Part shown: in pieces, positions 47,901 to 56,612 of the stretch
How the letters are laid out: every line of letters begins with the position of its first letter
Numbering within the stretch: the stretch's first letter is position 1
Assembly: GCF_000282515.1 (NCBI RefSeq)
Contig: NZ_AKJD01000080.1
Location: forward strand, 1 to 64,000
Length of the DNA: 64,000 nucleotides
From: Pseudomonas sp. GM80
GTDB taxonomy: Bacteria > Pseudomonadota > Gammaproteobacteria > Pseudomonadales > Pseudomonadaceae
Direction of reading: 5' to 3'
Program-made: the position numbers and the translations under genes
Notes under the pieces: model-generated
Seen by the model: only the letters and a program-made list of their open reading frames with translations
Databases searched by the model: none
Told to the model about the DNA's origin: nothing

Positions 47901-49263
47901 ATTCAATGAGGTCTGGACATTCGATGAGGCGTTGGTCGAAGTAATCCGCGCGCGCCTCGGTGCGTTCGGCCCACTGCCGTTACCCGCCATAGCTGAACCG
48001 CTCGCGCTGCCAACCGCTCAAGTCAATCAAGCCCTCGCCCAACTGGAGCGTGAAGGCTACGTGCTGCGCGGCCAGTTCACGCCGAAACTGAACATCGAGG
48101 AATGGTGCGAACGGCATCTGCTCGCGCGTATTCATCGCTACACGGTCAAGCGTCTGCGCCGGGAAATCGAACCGGTGGCGTTGCAGGATTTCATGCGCTT
48201 TCTGTTCGACTGGCAGCATCTTTCGCCCTCGACTCGTGGCCAAGGCAGTGCGGTGTTGCCGTCGATTGTCGGTCAGTTCGAAGGCTACGCAGCAGCGGCC
48301 TCGGCGTGGGACAGCGATATTCTTCCGGCGCGTCTCAAGGATTATTCGCCGAGCTGGCTGGATGACCTGTGCCGTAACGGTAAACTGGTGTGGACACGCC
48401 TCAGTGCCCGGCAAAAAGTCAGCGGCACGGCGTTGCGCAGCACGCCGATCGTGTTGCTGCCGCGCAGTCAGGTCGGCCTTTGGAGTGCGCTGGCGGAACA
48501 GACGCCGGTGAGCGAACTGTCGCCGAAAACCCAGAAAGTGTTTGAAGCCTTGAGTCAGCACGGTGCGCTGTTTTTCGATGAGCTGATTCATGAAGCGCAC
48601 CTGCTGCGCACCGAGCTGGAAATCGCCTTGCAGGAGCTGGTCGGTGCCGGCCTGGTAAACGCCGACAGCTTCGCCGGCCTGCGTGCGCTGATCACCCCGG
48701 CGAGCAAGCGTCAGCAGCGCAGCAGTCGGCGTGGGCGCGGCGCGTTTGTCGGTGGCATGGACGATGCCGGGCGTTGGGCGTTGTTGCGGCGCGGGACGGC
48801 GGTGGATAACAGCGAGACGCTGGAGCATGTCGCGATGACGTTGTTGCGACGTTACGGCGTAGTGTTCTGGCGCCTGCTCGAACGTGAGGCGGATTGGTTG
48901 CCGAGTTGGCGGGAATTGCTGCGCACCTTTCATCGACTGGAAGCTCGCGGCGAGATTCGCGGCGGGCGGTTTGTCAGTGGTTTGGCGGGAGAACAGTTTG
49001 CCTTGCCGGAGGCGATTCCGTTGTTGCGCGAAGTGCGGCGGCGGCCACATGACGGCAGTCTGGTGGCGGTGTGCGGAGTAGATCCGTTGAACCTGGCCGG
49101 GACGTTGTTGCCGGGGGTGAAGGTGCCGGCGTTGGTGAGTAATCGGTTGGTCTATCGTGATGGGTTGCCGGCGGCGGCGGAGATTGCCGGCAAGCCGCAG
49201 TTCTGGCTGGAGCTGGATCCGATCTCTATGGAGCAGGTGCGCGGCAAGCTGATCCGGCATTGA
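44977..49263 (+). CDS. lhr: large ATP-dependent helicase Lhr
   Basis: A 1428-residue superfamily 2 helicase of the bacterial long Lhr type, thought to act in DNA repair. Motif I is PTGSGKT at 51-57, motif II DEIH at 177-180, motif III LSATQ, and motif VI the HQVGGTPKGR-RFATT region following QRVGRSGHQ. The Lhr core (to about residue 860) is followed by the long C-terminal domain that characterises the ~1400-1500-residue form. It stands alone between repeats; the Mycobacterium/Pseudomonas form often has a nuclease partner gene nearby, and here the EEP and MscS genes are the closest neighbours, with no obvious partner. Confidence 0.93.
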   Translation: MNLPLPADSALAGFHPAVSAWFRKTFPTVTAAQARAWPLIRQRRSTLIAAPTGSGKTLTAFLAVLDDLVHRGLENPDGLPDETLVVYVSPLKALSNDIRINLQNPLAGITEQLRQMNLPEVHITTAVRTGDTPQKERAAMHKTAPHILVTTPESLYVLLGSESGRKMLGTTRTVIIDEIHAMAAGKRGSHLALSLERLQALCAEPLTRIGLSATQKPVEAVAQFLVGHDRPCEIIDIGHARPRDLGIEVPPVPLSAVMANDVWELVYDRLAELAREHRTTLIFVNTRRLAERLSRHLSERLGKHAVAAHHGSLAKEFRLDAEQRLKRGKLQVLIATASLELGIDIGEVDLVCQIASPRSIAGFLQRVGRSGHQVGGTPKGRLFATTRDDLIECAALLDCVRRGELDTLHIPVAPLDVLAQQIIAEVSCQEWSEDALLAMFRQASPYRDLDEKHYQALLSMLAEGYNGRQGIRSAYLHRDAVSRTLRGRRGAKLAAVTSGGTIPDNADYSVMLEPQGLNIGSVNEDFAVESIAGDVFQLGNTSYRILRVETGKVRVEDAHGQPPTIPFWLGEAPGRSDELSFAVARLQAQLDALLGASPGDLQPALDWLTQTLGLNRASAEQLVEYLARARQTLGALPSQDTLLMERFFDESGGTQLIIHSPFGSRINRAWGLALRKRFCRTFNFELQAAASEDAIVLSLSTSHSFELDEIWRYLHSNNAEHTLIQAVLDAPLFGVRWRWNAGVALALPRFTGGRKVAPQLQRMKSEDLIASVFPDQIACLENLAGEREIPEHPLIEQTLDDCLHEAMDCEGWLNLLRRMERGEVRLISRDLPAPSPLAAEILSARPYTFLDDAPLEERRTQAVINRRWSDPQSTDDLGALDADAINAVREEAWPSPNAVDEMHEALMSLACISEAEVRANEGWRGWLDTLAGSGRACRLQVDPEHCLWLARERLSCLQALYPQAKVQPELEALPGFNEVWTFDEALVEVIRARLGAFGPLPLPAIAEPLALPTAQVNQALAQLEREGYVLRGQFTPKLNIEEWCERHLLARIHRYTVKRLRREIEPVALQDFMRFLFDWQHLSPSTRGQGSAVLPSIVGQFEGYAAAASAWDSDILPARLKDYSPSWLDDLCRNGKLVWTRLSARQKVSGTALRSTPIVLLPRSQVGLWSALAEQTPVSELSPKTQKVFEALSQHGALFFDELIHEAHLLRTELEIALQELVGAGLVNADSFAGLRALITPASKRQQRSSRRGRGAFVGGMDDAGRWALLRRGTAVDNSETLEHVAMTLLRRYGVVFWRLLEREADWLPSWRELLRTFHRLEARGEIRGGRFVSGLAGEQFALPEAIPLLREVRRRPHDGSLVAVCGVDPLNLAGTLLPGVKVPALVSNRLVYRDGLPAAAEIAGKPQFWLELDPISMEQVRGKLIRH

Positions 49264-49276
49264 GGTTTGGCTGCCT

Positions 49277-49380
49277 CGGCCTCATCGCTGGCAAGCCAGC
49301 TCCCACAGGGTTTTGGGTGACGCTGGAATAGAAGGCACACCCCAAATCACTGTGGGAGCTGGCTTGCCAGCGATGAGGCC
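49277..49380. repeat. family-B repeat pair (REPIN)
   Basis: Inverted pair GGCCTCATCGCTGGCAAGCC and TGTGGGAGCTGGCTTGCCAG between the convergent lhr and MscS-family genes. Confidence 0.9.
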
Positions 49381-49406
49381 AGCACTAACACCAAAAAATC
49401 AACCGG

Positions 49407-51503
49407 TTAAGTCCGCGACTCCTGCGGCACCTCAGTCGCAACCACCTCTCCCTCGTGCACCTGCCGCTTCGGCAACAAAACCTGCTGTGGATAAGTCTGC
49501 GCAAAATGCACCGTTTCGGTGTTATCCACAAGCTTCTTCAAACGCTGATTGAACGCTCGGCTCACCGCATACTGCCCGCCCGACACCGTGCGGAATTGCG
49601 CCGTCAGCACCACACCGTTCAAATCCATCCGATCCACGCCAAACACGTCCAGCGGCCCTTGCAGGTTGTACTTGAGGAACGGATCTTCGCGGATCGAATC
49701 GCCGGTCTCGCGGATCAGCTCGATGGCTCTATCGACATCCGTGTCATAAGTGAATTGCACCGAGAAAAACGCATAGGCAAATTGCCGCGATTGGTTGGTC
49801 ACAGCCTTGATCTGGCCGAACGGCACCGAGTGCACAAAGCCCTTGCCGTCACGCAACCGCAGGGTGCGGATGGTCAGCCCTTCGACCGTGCCGGCATGCC
49901 CGGAATCAAGCACCACCCAATCGCCAATCGACAAGGTGTCTTCGATGATGATGAACAGCCCGGTGATCACGTCCTGCACCAATTGCTGCGAACCGAAACC
50001 GATGGCCAGACCGACCACACCGGCACCCGCCAGCAGCGGCGCCACATTGATCCCCAGATTGGCCATGGTGGTGATCGCGCAGATCACCACGAGGATGATT
50101 TTGATCGCGTTGCGCAACAGCGGCAGGATGGTTTTCACCCGCGTGCTCGGCTGGCGCGCCGCGCGCTTGCTGACCGGTGGTTTCAGCGCTTCCTGAATCG
50201 CCGTGTCGAGCACCACCCACAACAGCCACGTCACCAGGAAGATCAGGCCAATGCTGCTCAGCGCGTTACTGATTGCTCGCCCGACCGTGCTGCTCTGGGC
50301 GAAATCGAGCAGCGACACACCCCAGATCCGCCCGAGAATGTCGATGAAGGCAATCGCAATGACGATCCGCAGCAACGCATGCAACAGGCTGAGAAAGCGT
50401 TCCTTGTAAGCGCTGCTGCGCTGGATCGCTTCGGCTTTTCGCGACTTGAACACGTGCTGCAGGATCGTGCTGAGAAACACCGTGCCGATCAGCAACACGG
50501 TAGTGAACAACGCGCAGCGCAGGGCTTTTTGATTGTCCTCGCCGATGCCGATCAGGTTCACTGCCGAAACCAGCACCATCAGCACAATCGGCCAATACCA
50601 CAGCCCGGAAAAAATCCGCAGCGACTCTTGCATTGAGGGTTGTTTCAGCCGTTGGCTCAGCGGGCGATTACGGATCAGATGCGCCACCGGGCGACGCAGG
50701 CGAATCACCAGCAGACCGAAAATCACCGAAGCAATCAGCCCGGTAAACACCGCGACACTGCTGGTGATATTGCCGCCCAGTTGACGGGCAATCTGCGGAC
50801 TGGTCAGCGCATCGCTGAGGGCCGCGAGAAAGCCGATCAGGAACAATGGCTTCGGGCAGTAATCACGGATGATGCGCGCCGCCGGGCGCTTGTGGCCGAC
50901 GTTGAATATCACCACTACGCATAACAACATCGACGTGGAAAAGATGCCGCTGCTGGTGGCGTAGGCCAGGCACAGCGCCAGCGCACGGCCCACCGAGGCC
51001 TGCAGAAAGTGGCTGACGTAAAGGGTCAGCGGCAGGCAGATCAGCGCCGGTACCGTGTACGGCAGCAGGTAGCCGATCAGGTCCTGGCTGCGCTGCCGGG
51101 TGCGTAGCCAGCGGCCTTGGCGCAAGCGGTTGGCCAGCAGACCGCCGAGTACAGTCAGCAGCGCAAAACTGCCGAGCCAGACGCCGGACAAGGTGAGGAA
51201 ATCCCCAGCGACGCTCCAACCCGAGCGGTTTGACGGCTGGTTGACCAGCCTGTCGACTTCATCGGCCGCACGGTCGGCGCGCAGGCGCCAGGCATCGACC
51301 AGATGTTCGTTGATGTCGAGTTTGTCTTGGACGTCGTCGATGCTCGAACTGATCGCACCGAGCAGACCGCCCTGCACGATGGGCTCAGGCTTTGCCGCCT
51401 CCTCGGTGGCGGCGGGAACGCCCGGCAGTGCGGCGGCCTCCAGTTCGTTGGTGCCTAGAAACAGCAGTGCTCCCAGCAGAATGGCGATCCTGAACTTGCT
51501 CAA
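49407..51503 (-). CDS. MscS-family mechanosensitive channel (YbiO-like)
   Basis: A 698-residue inner-membrane protein. It begins with a signal-like segment (RIAILLGALLFLGTNELEA), a periplasmic helical part and about ten hydrophobic segments; the conserved MscS pore and beta domain follow (LLAGAGVVGLAIGFGSQQLVQDVITG, then IEDTLSIGDWVVLDSGHAGTVEGLTIR). It releases solutes on osmotic downshock. No ATG fits the signal peptide; I infer the TTG at 51503, since longer readings extend into the hairpin array upstream. The start is therefore uncertain. Confidence 0.85.
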   Translation of the reverse strand: MSKFRIAILLGALLFLGTNELEAAALPGVPAATEEAAKPEPIVQGGLLGAISSSIDDVQDKLDINEHLVDAWRLRADRAADEVDRLVNQPSNRSGWSVAGDFLTLSGVWLGSFALLTVLGGLLANRLRQGRWLRTRQRSQDLIGYLLPYTVPALICLPLTLYVSHFLQASVGRALALCLAYATSSGIFSTSMLLCVVVIFNVGHKRPAARIIRDYCPKPLFLIGFLAALSDALTSPQIARQLGGNITSSVAVFTGLIASVIFGLLVIRLRRPVAHLIRNRPLSQRLKQPSMQESLRIFSGLWYWPIVLMVLVSAVNLIGIGEDNQKALRCALFTTVLLIGTVFLSTILQHVFKSRKAEAIQRSSAYKERFLSLLHALLRIVIAIAFIDILGRIWGVSLLDFAQSSTVGRAISNALSSIGLIFLVTWLLWVVLDTAIQEALKPPVSKRAARQPSTRVKTILPLLRNAIKIILVVICAITTMANLGINVAPLLAGAGVVGLAIGFGSQQLVQDVITGLFIIIEDTLSIGDWVVLDSGHAGTVEGLTIRTLRLRDGKGFVHSVPFGQIKAVTNQSRQFAYAFFSVQFTYDTDVDRAIELIRETGDSIREDPFLKYNLQGPLDVFGVDRMDLNGVVLTAQFRTVSGGQYAVSRAFNQRLKKLVDNTETVHFAQTYPQQVLLPKRQVHEGEVVATEVPQESRT

Positions 51504-51801
51504 AACTCCGATCTCCCGTGGCTGAACCTGTAAGGAACTGATCGATTTTTGTGCGGCAAGTTCAAGACCCCCCTCACAGAGCACCGCCTCGGGCACTGAT
51601 CGTTCCCACGCTCTGCGTGGGAATGCAGCCCGGGACGCTACGCGTCCCAACAGCGGACGCGGAGCGTCCAATGAGGCGTACCCACGCGGAGCGTGGGTAC
51701 GATCAAGGAGCGACCGTCGGTAATGCCATCGAAACTTTCCCGATCCGCCCGCAGTCATCAAAAGACAGCGGCAACACGAGGGCTTTCTACGGGAGGGTGG
51801 C
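51504..51801. other. divergent intergenic region with hairpin array
   Basis: About 300 bases between the MscS-family gene and the DUF72 gene, occupied by a four-hairpin array (51598-51704) and about 95 bases of unique leader before DUF72. No gene seen. Confidence 0.6.
51598..51704. repeat. four-hairpin array with shared ACGC-NNN-GCGT core
   Basis: Stems at 51603-51623, 51632-51648, 51655-51669 and 51679-51699, each closed by ACGC-three bases-GCGT and differing outside the core; the whole is bracketed by GATCG and CGATC. It is unlike the REP families elsewhere in the window. Confidence 0.8.
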
Positions 51802-52728
51802 ATGGCGACGATTCACATCGGTATTTCCGGCTGGCGCTACGAACCGTGGCGCGGGGACTTCTACCCCAAGGGACTGGCGCAAAAGCGCGAATTGCAATTC
51901 GCGTCGAGGGCGGTCAACAGCATCGAAATCAATGGTTCGTTCTACGCCCTGCAACGACCCGAACGCTATGCGCAGTGGTACGCCGAAACACCCGACGACT
52001 TCGTCTTCAGCGTCAAGGCGCCGCGCTTCATCACCCATATCCGCCGTCTGCGCGATATCGAAAAACCCTTGGCGAATTTCTTTGCCTCGGGGATTCTGCA
52101 ACTCAAAGAGAAACTCGGGCCGATCCTTTGGCAATTTCCGCCGAACTTCAAATTCGAGCCCGAGCGTTTCGAGCACTTTCTCGCGCTATTGCCCCATGAC
52201 ACCGAAGCGGCTGCCGCCCTCGCCCACCAACACGATTCCCACCTGCACGGCCACGCGAGCATGAAAGCCTGGCGCAAAAAGCCGCTGCGCCACGCGGTGG
52301 AAATCCGCAACGACAGCTTCCTTGATCCCGATTTCGTACGGCTGTTGAAGCGCTACAACACCGCACTGGTGATCGCCGACACTGCCGATAAATGGCCGTA
52401 TCGCGAAGACCTCACAAGCGACTTCGTCTATCTGCGCCTGCACGGTGCCGAAGAGCTTTACGCCAGCGGCTATACCGCGCCGGCCCTCAAGCGTTGGGCC
52501 GAGCGCATCGACGCTTGGCACCACGGCGAGCAACCGAAGGATGCCCACCTGATCGCGCCACGCTTGAAGCCACGCGCACGCAAATCCCGCGAAGTGTTCT
52601 GCTATTTCGACAACGACATCAAAGTCCGCGCGCCGTACGACGCCCGCGATCTGCTGCATCGTTTCGAACTGGATAAAGACCTCGCCACCACCCCCGGCGA
52701 ACCCGCTGGCGAAGGAGTGCTGGCATGA
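51802..52728 (+). CDS. DUF72 family protein (YecE-like)
   Basis: A 308-residue TIM-barrel-like protein of the DUF72/YecE family, whose biochemical role is unknown. Characteristic stretches: [19 protein letters not shown] at the start, [34 protein letters not shown], and [33 protein letters not shown] near the end. GGGAGGGTGG precedes ATG 51802. It is the first of four genes joined by ATGA overlaps with the EEP, ClsB and YbhN genes, so a role near cardiolipin metabolism is possible from context only. Confidence 0.88.
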   Translation: MATIHIGISGWRYEPWRGDFYPKGLAQKRELQFASRAVNSIEINGSFYALQRPERYAQWYAETPDDFVFSVKAPRFITHIRRLRDIEKPLANFFASGILQLKEKLGPILWQFPPNFKFEPERFEHFLALLPHDTEAAAALAHQHDSHLHGHASMKAWRKKPLRHAVEIRNDSFLDPDFVRLLKRYNTALVIADTADKWPYREDLTSDFVYLRLHGAEELYASGYTAPALKRWAERIDAWHHGEQPKDAHLIAPRLKPRARKSREVFCYFDNDIKVRAPYDARDLLHRFELDKDLATTPGEPAGEGVLA

Positions 52729-53522
52729 GTATTCCAGAACCGGTCGGCTTCACCGATGAAGGCTCGGTCGCCGCGCCGTCGGTGCGCACATTCACCGTAC
52801 TGACGGTCAACACCCACAAGGGTTTTACCGCACTGAATCGGCGCTTCATTCTTCCGGAATTGCGCGAAGCGGTGCGCAGCGTGGCGGCCGACGTGGTGTT
52901 CCTGCAGGAAGTCCACGGCACTCACGAACACCATCCCAAGCGTTACAGCAACTGGCCGACGATGCCACAGTACGAATTCCTCGCCGACAGCCTCTGGCCG
53001 CAGTTCGCCTACGGGCGCAACGCGGTGTACCCGGAAGGCGATCACGGCAATGCGCTGCTGTCGAAATTCCAGATCATCCGCCACGACAACCTTGATGTGT
53101 CGATCAGCGGCCACGAGAACCGCGGCCTGTTGCACTGCGTACTGCGCCTGCCCGGCGACGGTGTCGAGATCCATGCGATCTGCGTGCACCTGGGCCTGCG
53201 TGAAAGTCATCGCAACGCTCAGCTGAAGCTGCTCGGCGAACGCCTTGCCGAACTGCCAGATGACGCCCCGGTGATCGTCGCCGGCGACTTCAATGACTGG
53301 CGCCAACGCGCCGATGCGTTGCTCAAACCTTGTGGCCTGCGCGAAGTCTTTGCCGAGCACCATGGCAAACCGGCGCGCAGTTTCCCCGCACGCCTGCCGA
53401 CGCTGCGCCTCGACCGAATTTATGTACGCAACCTCAAAACCAGCCAGCCGAAAGTCCTCGCCAACCGGCCCTGGTCTCACCTTTCCGACCACGCACCGTT
53501 ATCGGTGGAGATCGAACTATGA
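52725..53522 (+). CDS. endonuclease/exonuclease/phosphatase family protein (YbhP-like)
   Basis: A 265-residue metal-dependent hydrolase of the EEP fold. The catalytic motifs are visible: LTVNTHKG and VVFLQEVHG (metal-binding Glu), [19 protein letters not shown] and [12 protein letters not shown]. coli ybhP precedes clsB and ybhN in the same order. The natural substrate may be a phospholipid head group or nucleic acid; not determined. No signal peptide. Coupled by four-base overlaps on both sides. Confidence 0.9.
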   Translation: MSIPEPVGFTDEGSVAAPSVRTFTVLTVNTHKGFTALNRRFILPELREAVRSVAADVVFLQEVHGTHEHHPKRYSNWPTMPQYEFLADSLWPQFAYGRNAVYPEGDHGNALLSKFQIIRHDNLDVSISGHENRGLLHCVLRLPGDGVEIHAICVHLGLRESHRNAQLKLLGERLAELPDDAPVIVAGDFNDWRQRADALLKPCGLREVFAEHHGKPARSFPARLPTLRLDRIYVRNLKTSQPKVLANRPWSHLSDHAPLSVEIEL

Positions 53523-54793
53523 ACAGCGCGCCGCTGGAGAAATCCGCCGTGGAACCCATCAGCATCAACCCGCCGATACGCGAGCCCGGCCAGGTCGACG
53601 TCGAGTACCGCTGGCAGGGTGGCAACCGTGTGCAATTGCTGGAGAACGGCGAGGAATATTTCCCCCGCGTGTTCGAGGCGATGCGCGCGGCGAAAAGCGA
53701 AATCCTGTTGGAGACTTTCATCGTCTTCGAAGACAAGGTCGGCGCTGAACTGCAGGAGATTCTGATTGATGCGGCGAAGCGCGGCGTGCGCACCACCGTC
53801 AGCCTCGATGGCTTCGGCTGCGGCGAGTTGAGCACCGGCTATCTCGCCGCGCTGAGCGAGGCCGGTGTGCATTTGCAGATCTTCGATCCGGCGCCCAAGC
53901 ACTTGGGCATCCGGACTAACTGGTTTCGCCGCCTGCACCGCAAGATCGTCGTGGTCGACGGCCTGATTGCGTTCATTGGCGGGATCAACTTTTCCGGTGA
54001 TCACCTCGCCGATTTCGGCCCTGAGGCCAAGCAGGATTATTCGGTGGAAGTTCAAGGCCCAGTGGTCGCCGACATCCATCATTTCGCCCTTCTGCAAAGT
54101 GGTCGGCCGGGCCGTGCGCGGTTCTGGTGGCAACGCCGGCGCCAGCGGCGCGCGGAGATGGCCTTCGAAGACCACGACGGCCAGGTGCGTCTGGTATTCC
54201 GCGACAACGATCAACACAGCACCGATATCGAAGACGTCTATTTGCAGGTGTTGCGCCGCGCCAAACGTCGGGTGGTGATCGCCAACGCCTACTTCTTCCC
54301 CGGTTACCGCTTGCTGCGCGAAATACGCAACGCCGCGCGGCGTGGCGTCGATGTGCGGCTGATCCTGCAAGGCCAGCCGGACATGCTGGTGGCCAAACTT
54401 GCCGCGCGCATGACCTACGATTATTTGCTCAAGGCTGGCGTGCAGATTCACGAATATTGCCAGCGCCCGCTGCACGGCAAAGTCGCGCTGGTCGATGACG
54501 AATGGAGCACCGTCGGTTCGAGCAATCTCGACCCGCTGAGCCTGTCGCTGAACCTTGAAGCCAACGTGCTGATTCGCGACCGCGCGTTCAACCAGCACTT
54601 GTTCGAGCGCCTCGAAGACCTCAGCCAGAATCACTGCAAAGCCATGGACGCGAGCAAGTCGCCACGCGGGCGTATCTGGCACATGACCGTCGGCTTTCTG
54701 GTGTTCCACTTTCTGCGGCATTTCCCGGCGATGGCCGGTTGGCTGCCAGCGCACAAACCACGACTCAAGCCGTTTCGAGGTGATCGCTCATGA
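53519..54793 (+). CDS. clsB: cardiolipin synthase B
   Basis: A 424-residue phospholipase D-family enzyme that makes cardiolipin (in E. coli ClsB, also from phosphatidylglycerol and related substrates). Two HKD motifs are complete: H140-K142-D147 (HRKIVVVD) and H319-K321-D326 (HGKVALVD) with the [13 protein letters not shown] ending. It lacks the N-terminal transmembrane pair of ClsA, typical of ClsB. ATG 53519 overlaps the EEP gene stop; codons upstream in this frame belong to that gene. A C-terminal hydrophobic stretch ([15 protein letters not shown]) may touch the membrane. Confidence 0.92.
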   Translation: MNSAPLEKSAVEPISINPPIREPGQVDVEYRWQGGNRVQLLENGEEYFPRVFEAMRAAKSEILLETFIVFEDKVGAELQEILIDAAKRGVRTTVSLDGFGCGELSTGYLAALSEAGVHLQIFDPAPKHLGIRTNWFRRLHRKIVVVDGLIAFIGGINFSGDHLADFGPEAKQDYSVEVQGPVVADIHHFALLQSGRPGRARFWWQRRRQRRAEMAFEDHDGQVRLVFRDNDQHSTDIEDVYLQVLRRAKRRVVIANAYFFPGYRLLREIRNAARRGVDVRLILQGQPDMLVAKLAARMTYDYLLKAGVQIHEYCQRPLHGKVALVDDEWSTVGSSNLDPLSLSLNLEANVLIRDRAFNQHLFERLEDLSQNHCKAMDASKSPRGRIWHMTVGFLVFHFLRHFPAMAGWLPAHKPRLKPFRGDRS

Positions 54794-55779
54794 GCCATAC
54801 CGAAGCGCACCCGAGCGGCCATTCAGCGCCCGCGACCCACTCGAAATGGAGCCGATGGAAACGCCCGCTGACCGTGTTGTTTTTCCTCGCACTGATCGTG
54901 TTGCTGACGATGTTCGCCACGCGAATCGAATGGGCCGAAGTGCTGCAAACCCTTGCTGACTTCAAAGTGCGCACGCTGATCATCGCCGCCAGCCTGACGT
55001 TGCTGAGTTTTCTGGTGTACGCCAGTTTCGACCTGATCGGCCGCACCTACATTCGCCAGGATCTGACCTGGAAACAGATCCTGCCGGTGGGCATCATCAG
55101 CTATGCGTTCAACCTCAACCTCAGCGCGTGGGTCGGCGGCATTGCCATGCGTTACAGGCTGTACTCGCGGCTGGGCGTGAGCAAAGGCAACATCGCCAAG
55201 ATTCTCGGGCTGAGCCTGGCGACCAACTGGTTTGGCTACATGACCATTGCCGGAGTGGTGTTCAGCAGTGGTCTGGTAAGCATGCCGCCGGGGTGGAAAG
55301 TCAGCAGCGGCGCGTTGCAGGGCATCGGTATTTTATTGCTGCTGGTCAGCGCGGGTTATCTCGCCGCGTGCCAGTTTTCCAAACGGCGTGAGTGGTCGAT
55401 TCGTGGCGTGGAAATCAATCTGCCGTCGCTGCGTATGGCGGTGCTGCAATTGTTGCTGGGGGCGTTGAACTGGTCGCTGATGGCGGCGGTGATTTTCACC
55501 TTGTTGCCGGGCAAGCTCGACTATCCATTGGTGCTGGGGGTGTTGTTGATCAGCGCGATTGCCGGGGTGATCACGCATATTCCAGCGGGGCTTGGGGTGT
55601 TGGAGGCGGTGTTTGTCGCGCTGCTGCAACATGAGGCTTCACGGGGCAGTCTGGTGGCGGGTTTATTGGCGTATCGTGCGATTTATTTTCTGTTGCCGTT
55701 GTTGATCACGCTGGTGATGTATTTGCTGGTTGAGGCAAAGGCCAAGGCGCTGCGAATAGAGAAGAAACCGAGGCATTAA
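54790..55779 (+). CDS. ybhN: YbhN/UPF0104 integral membrane protein
   Basis: A 329-residue polytopic inner-membrane protein with about eight to nine hydrophobic segments, of the lysylphosphatidylglycerol-synthase transmembrane (UPF0104) group. Landmarks are YAFNLNLSAWVGGIAMRYRLYSRLG and the ITHIPAGLGVLEAVFVALL stretch typical of the family. It is the last gene of the ybhP-clsB-ybhN-like set, overlapping clsB by four bases. A role in lipid flipping or transport is plausible from the family and context. A repeat follows at once. Confidence 0.9.
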   Translation: MSHTEAHPSGHSAPATHSKWSRWKRPLTVLFFLALIVLLTMFATRIEWAEVLQTLADFKVRTLIIAASLTLLSFLVYASFDLIGRTYIRQDLTWKQILPVGIISYAFNLNLSAWVGGIAMRYRLYSRLGVSKGNIAKILGLSLATNWFGYMTIAGVVFSSGLVSMPPGWKVSSGALQGIGILLLLVSAGYLAACQFSKRREWSIRGVEINLPSLRMAVLQLLLGALNWSLMAAVIFTLLPGKLDYPLVLGVLLISAIAGVITHIPAGLGVLEAVFVALLQHEASRGSLVAGLLAYRAIYFLLPLLITLVMYLLVEAKAKALRIEKKPRH

Positions 55780-55858
55780 GATCAAAAGATCGCAGCCTTC
55801 GGCAGCTCCTACCGAGATTGATGTAGGAGCTGCCGAAGGCTGCGATCCTTTGATCTTC
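55778..55858. repeat. family-A repeat pair, outward orientation
   Basis: AAGATCAAAAGATCGCAGCC-type unit with its inverted partner fills the whole gap between the convergent ybhN and hydrolase stops and touches both stop codons. Confidence 0.9.
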
Positions 55859-56612
55859 AAGATTGAATAATGCTCAACCGTTCGCCCACCACCATCTCGG
55901 TAATCCAGTCCACCAGAATCGATGTATACGCCTGCTGCGACACCGGCTCGCTCAACGCGTGATCGGCACCATCAATGATCCGGTGCGTCAACGAATGCGT
56001 CTGCTGGCACGCCGCGCGGTAACTCATGATCGCTGCGTGCGGTACGTAGTCGTCAGTTTCCGATTCCACCAGCAACACATCCCCGGTGAACTGCGAACAC
56101 GCATGCAGCGCTCGGTTGCTGTCGGCGCGCACCAGCGTACTTCGATAATCGCGCAAATCCGCTTTATCCAGCTCGCGCTTGGGCGTGTGCCATTGCTCGT
56201 CGCGATACAGCGCTGGCACCCGCAGCGCCAGCCAGCGTACCGGGCGCAAAGACGTGAGGATTGCCGCCAGATAACCGCCGTAACTGGTGCCCACCACGGC
56301 GATTGCCGACGTGTCGAGCGCCGGATGCGCAAGCAAGCGGTCATACGCCGCGAGCAGATCACGCAAATTATCCTCGCGAGTTACGCGGGTCAGCGGAATC
56401 CCGGTACCGCCAGTGTGCCCGCGCAAGTCGAAAGTCAAACACACACAACCAAGCCCGGCGATGCCTTTGGCTCGCTCAAGGTCACGTTCCTGACTACCGC
56501 CCCATCCGTGAACAAACAACACCCCCGGGACTTTCGATTTGGGACTGAGAAATGTCCCGCTCATCTGTTCATCATCAATGTCGATTTGAATGCTTTCACT
56601 TCTAGCCGTCAT
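55857..56612 (-). CDS. alpha/beta hydrolase
   Basis: A 251-residue serine hydrolase with no signal peptide. The oxyanion-hole region is VLFVHGWGGSQERD, the nucleophile elbow GTSYGGY (Ser near residue 113), an acidic residue in LLVESETDDYVPHA and the final His in IIDGADHALSEP. Substrate unknown; esterase or peptidase of the dienelactone-hydrolase-like type. Its start lies inside the end of the DUF3182 gene (11-base overlap), so the two are coexpressed. Confidence 0.88.
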   Translation of the reverse strand: MTARSESIQIDIDDEQMSGTFLSPKSKVPGVLFVHGWGGSQERDLERAKGIAGLGCVCLTFDLRGHTGGTGIPLTRVTREDNLRDLLAAYDRLLAHPALDTSAIAVVGTSYGGYLAAILTSLRPVRWLALRVPALYRDEQWHTPKRELDKADLRDYRSTLVRADSNRALHACSQFTGDVLLVESETDDYVPHAAIMSYRAACQQTHSLTHRIIDGADHALSEPVSQQAYTSILVDWITEMVVGERLSIIQS

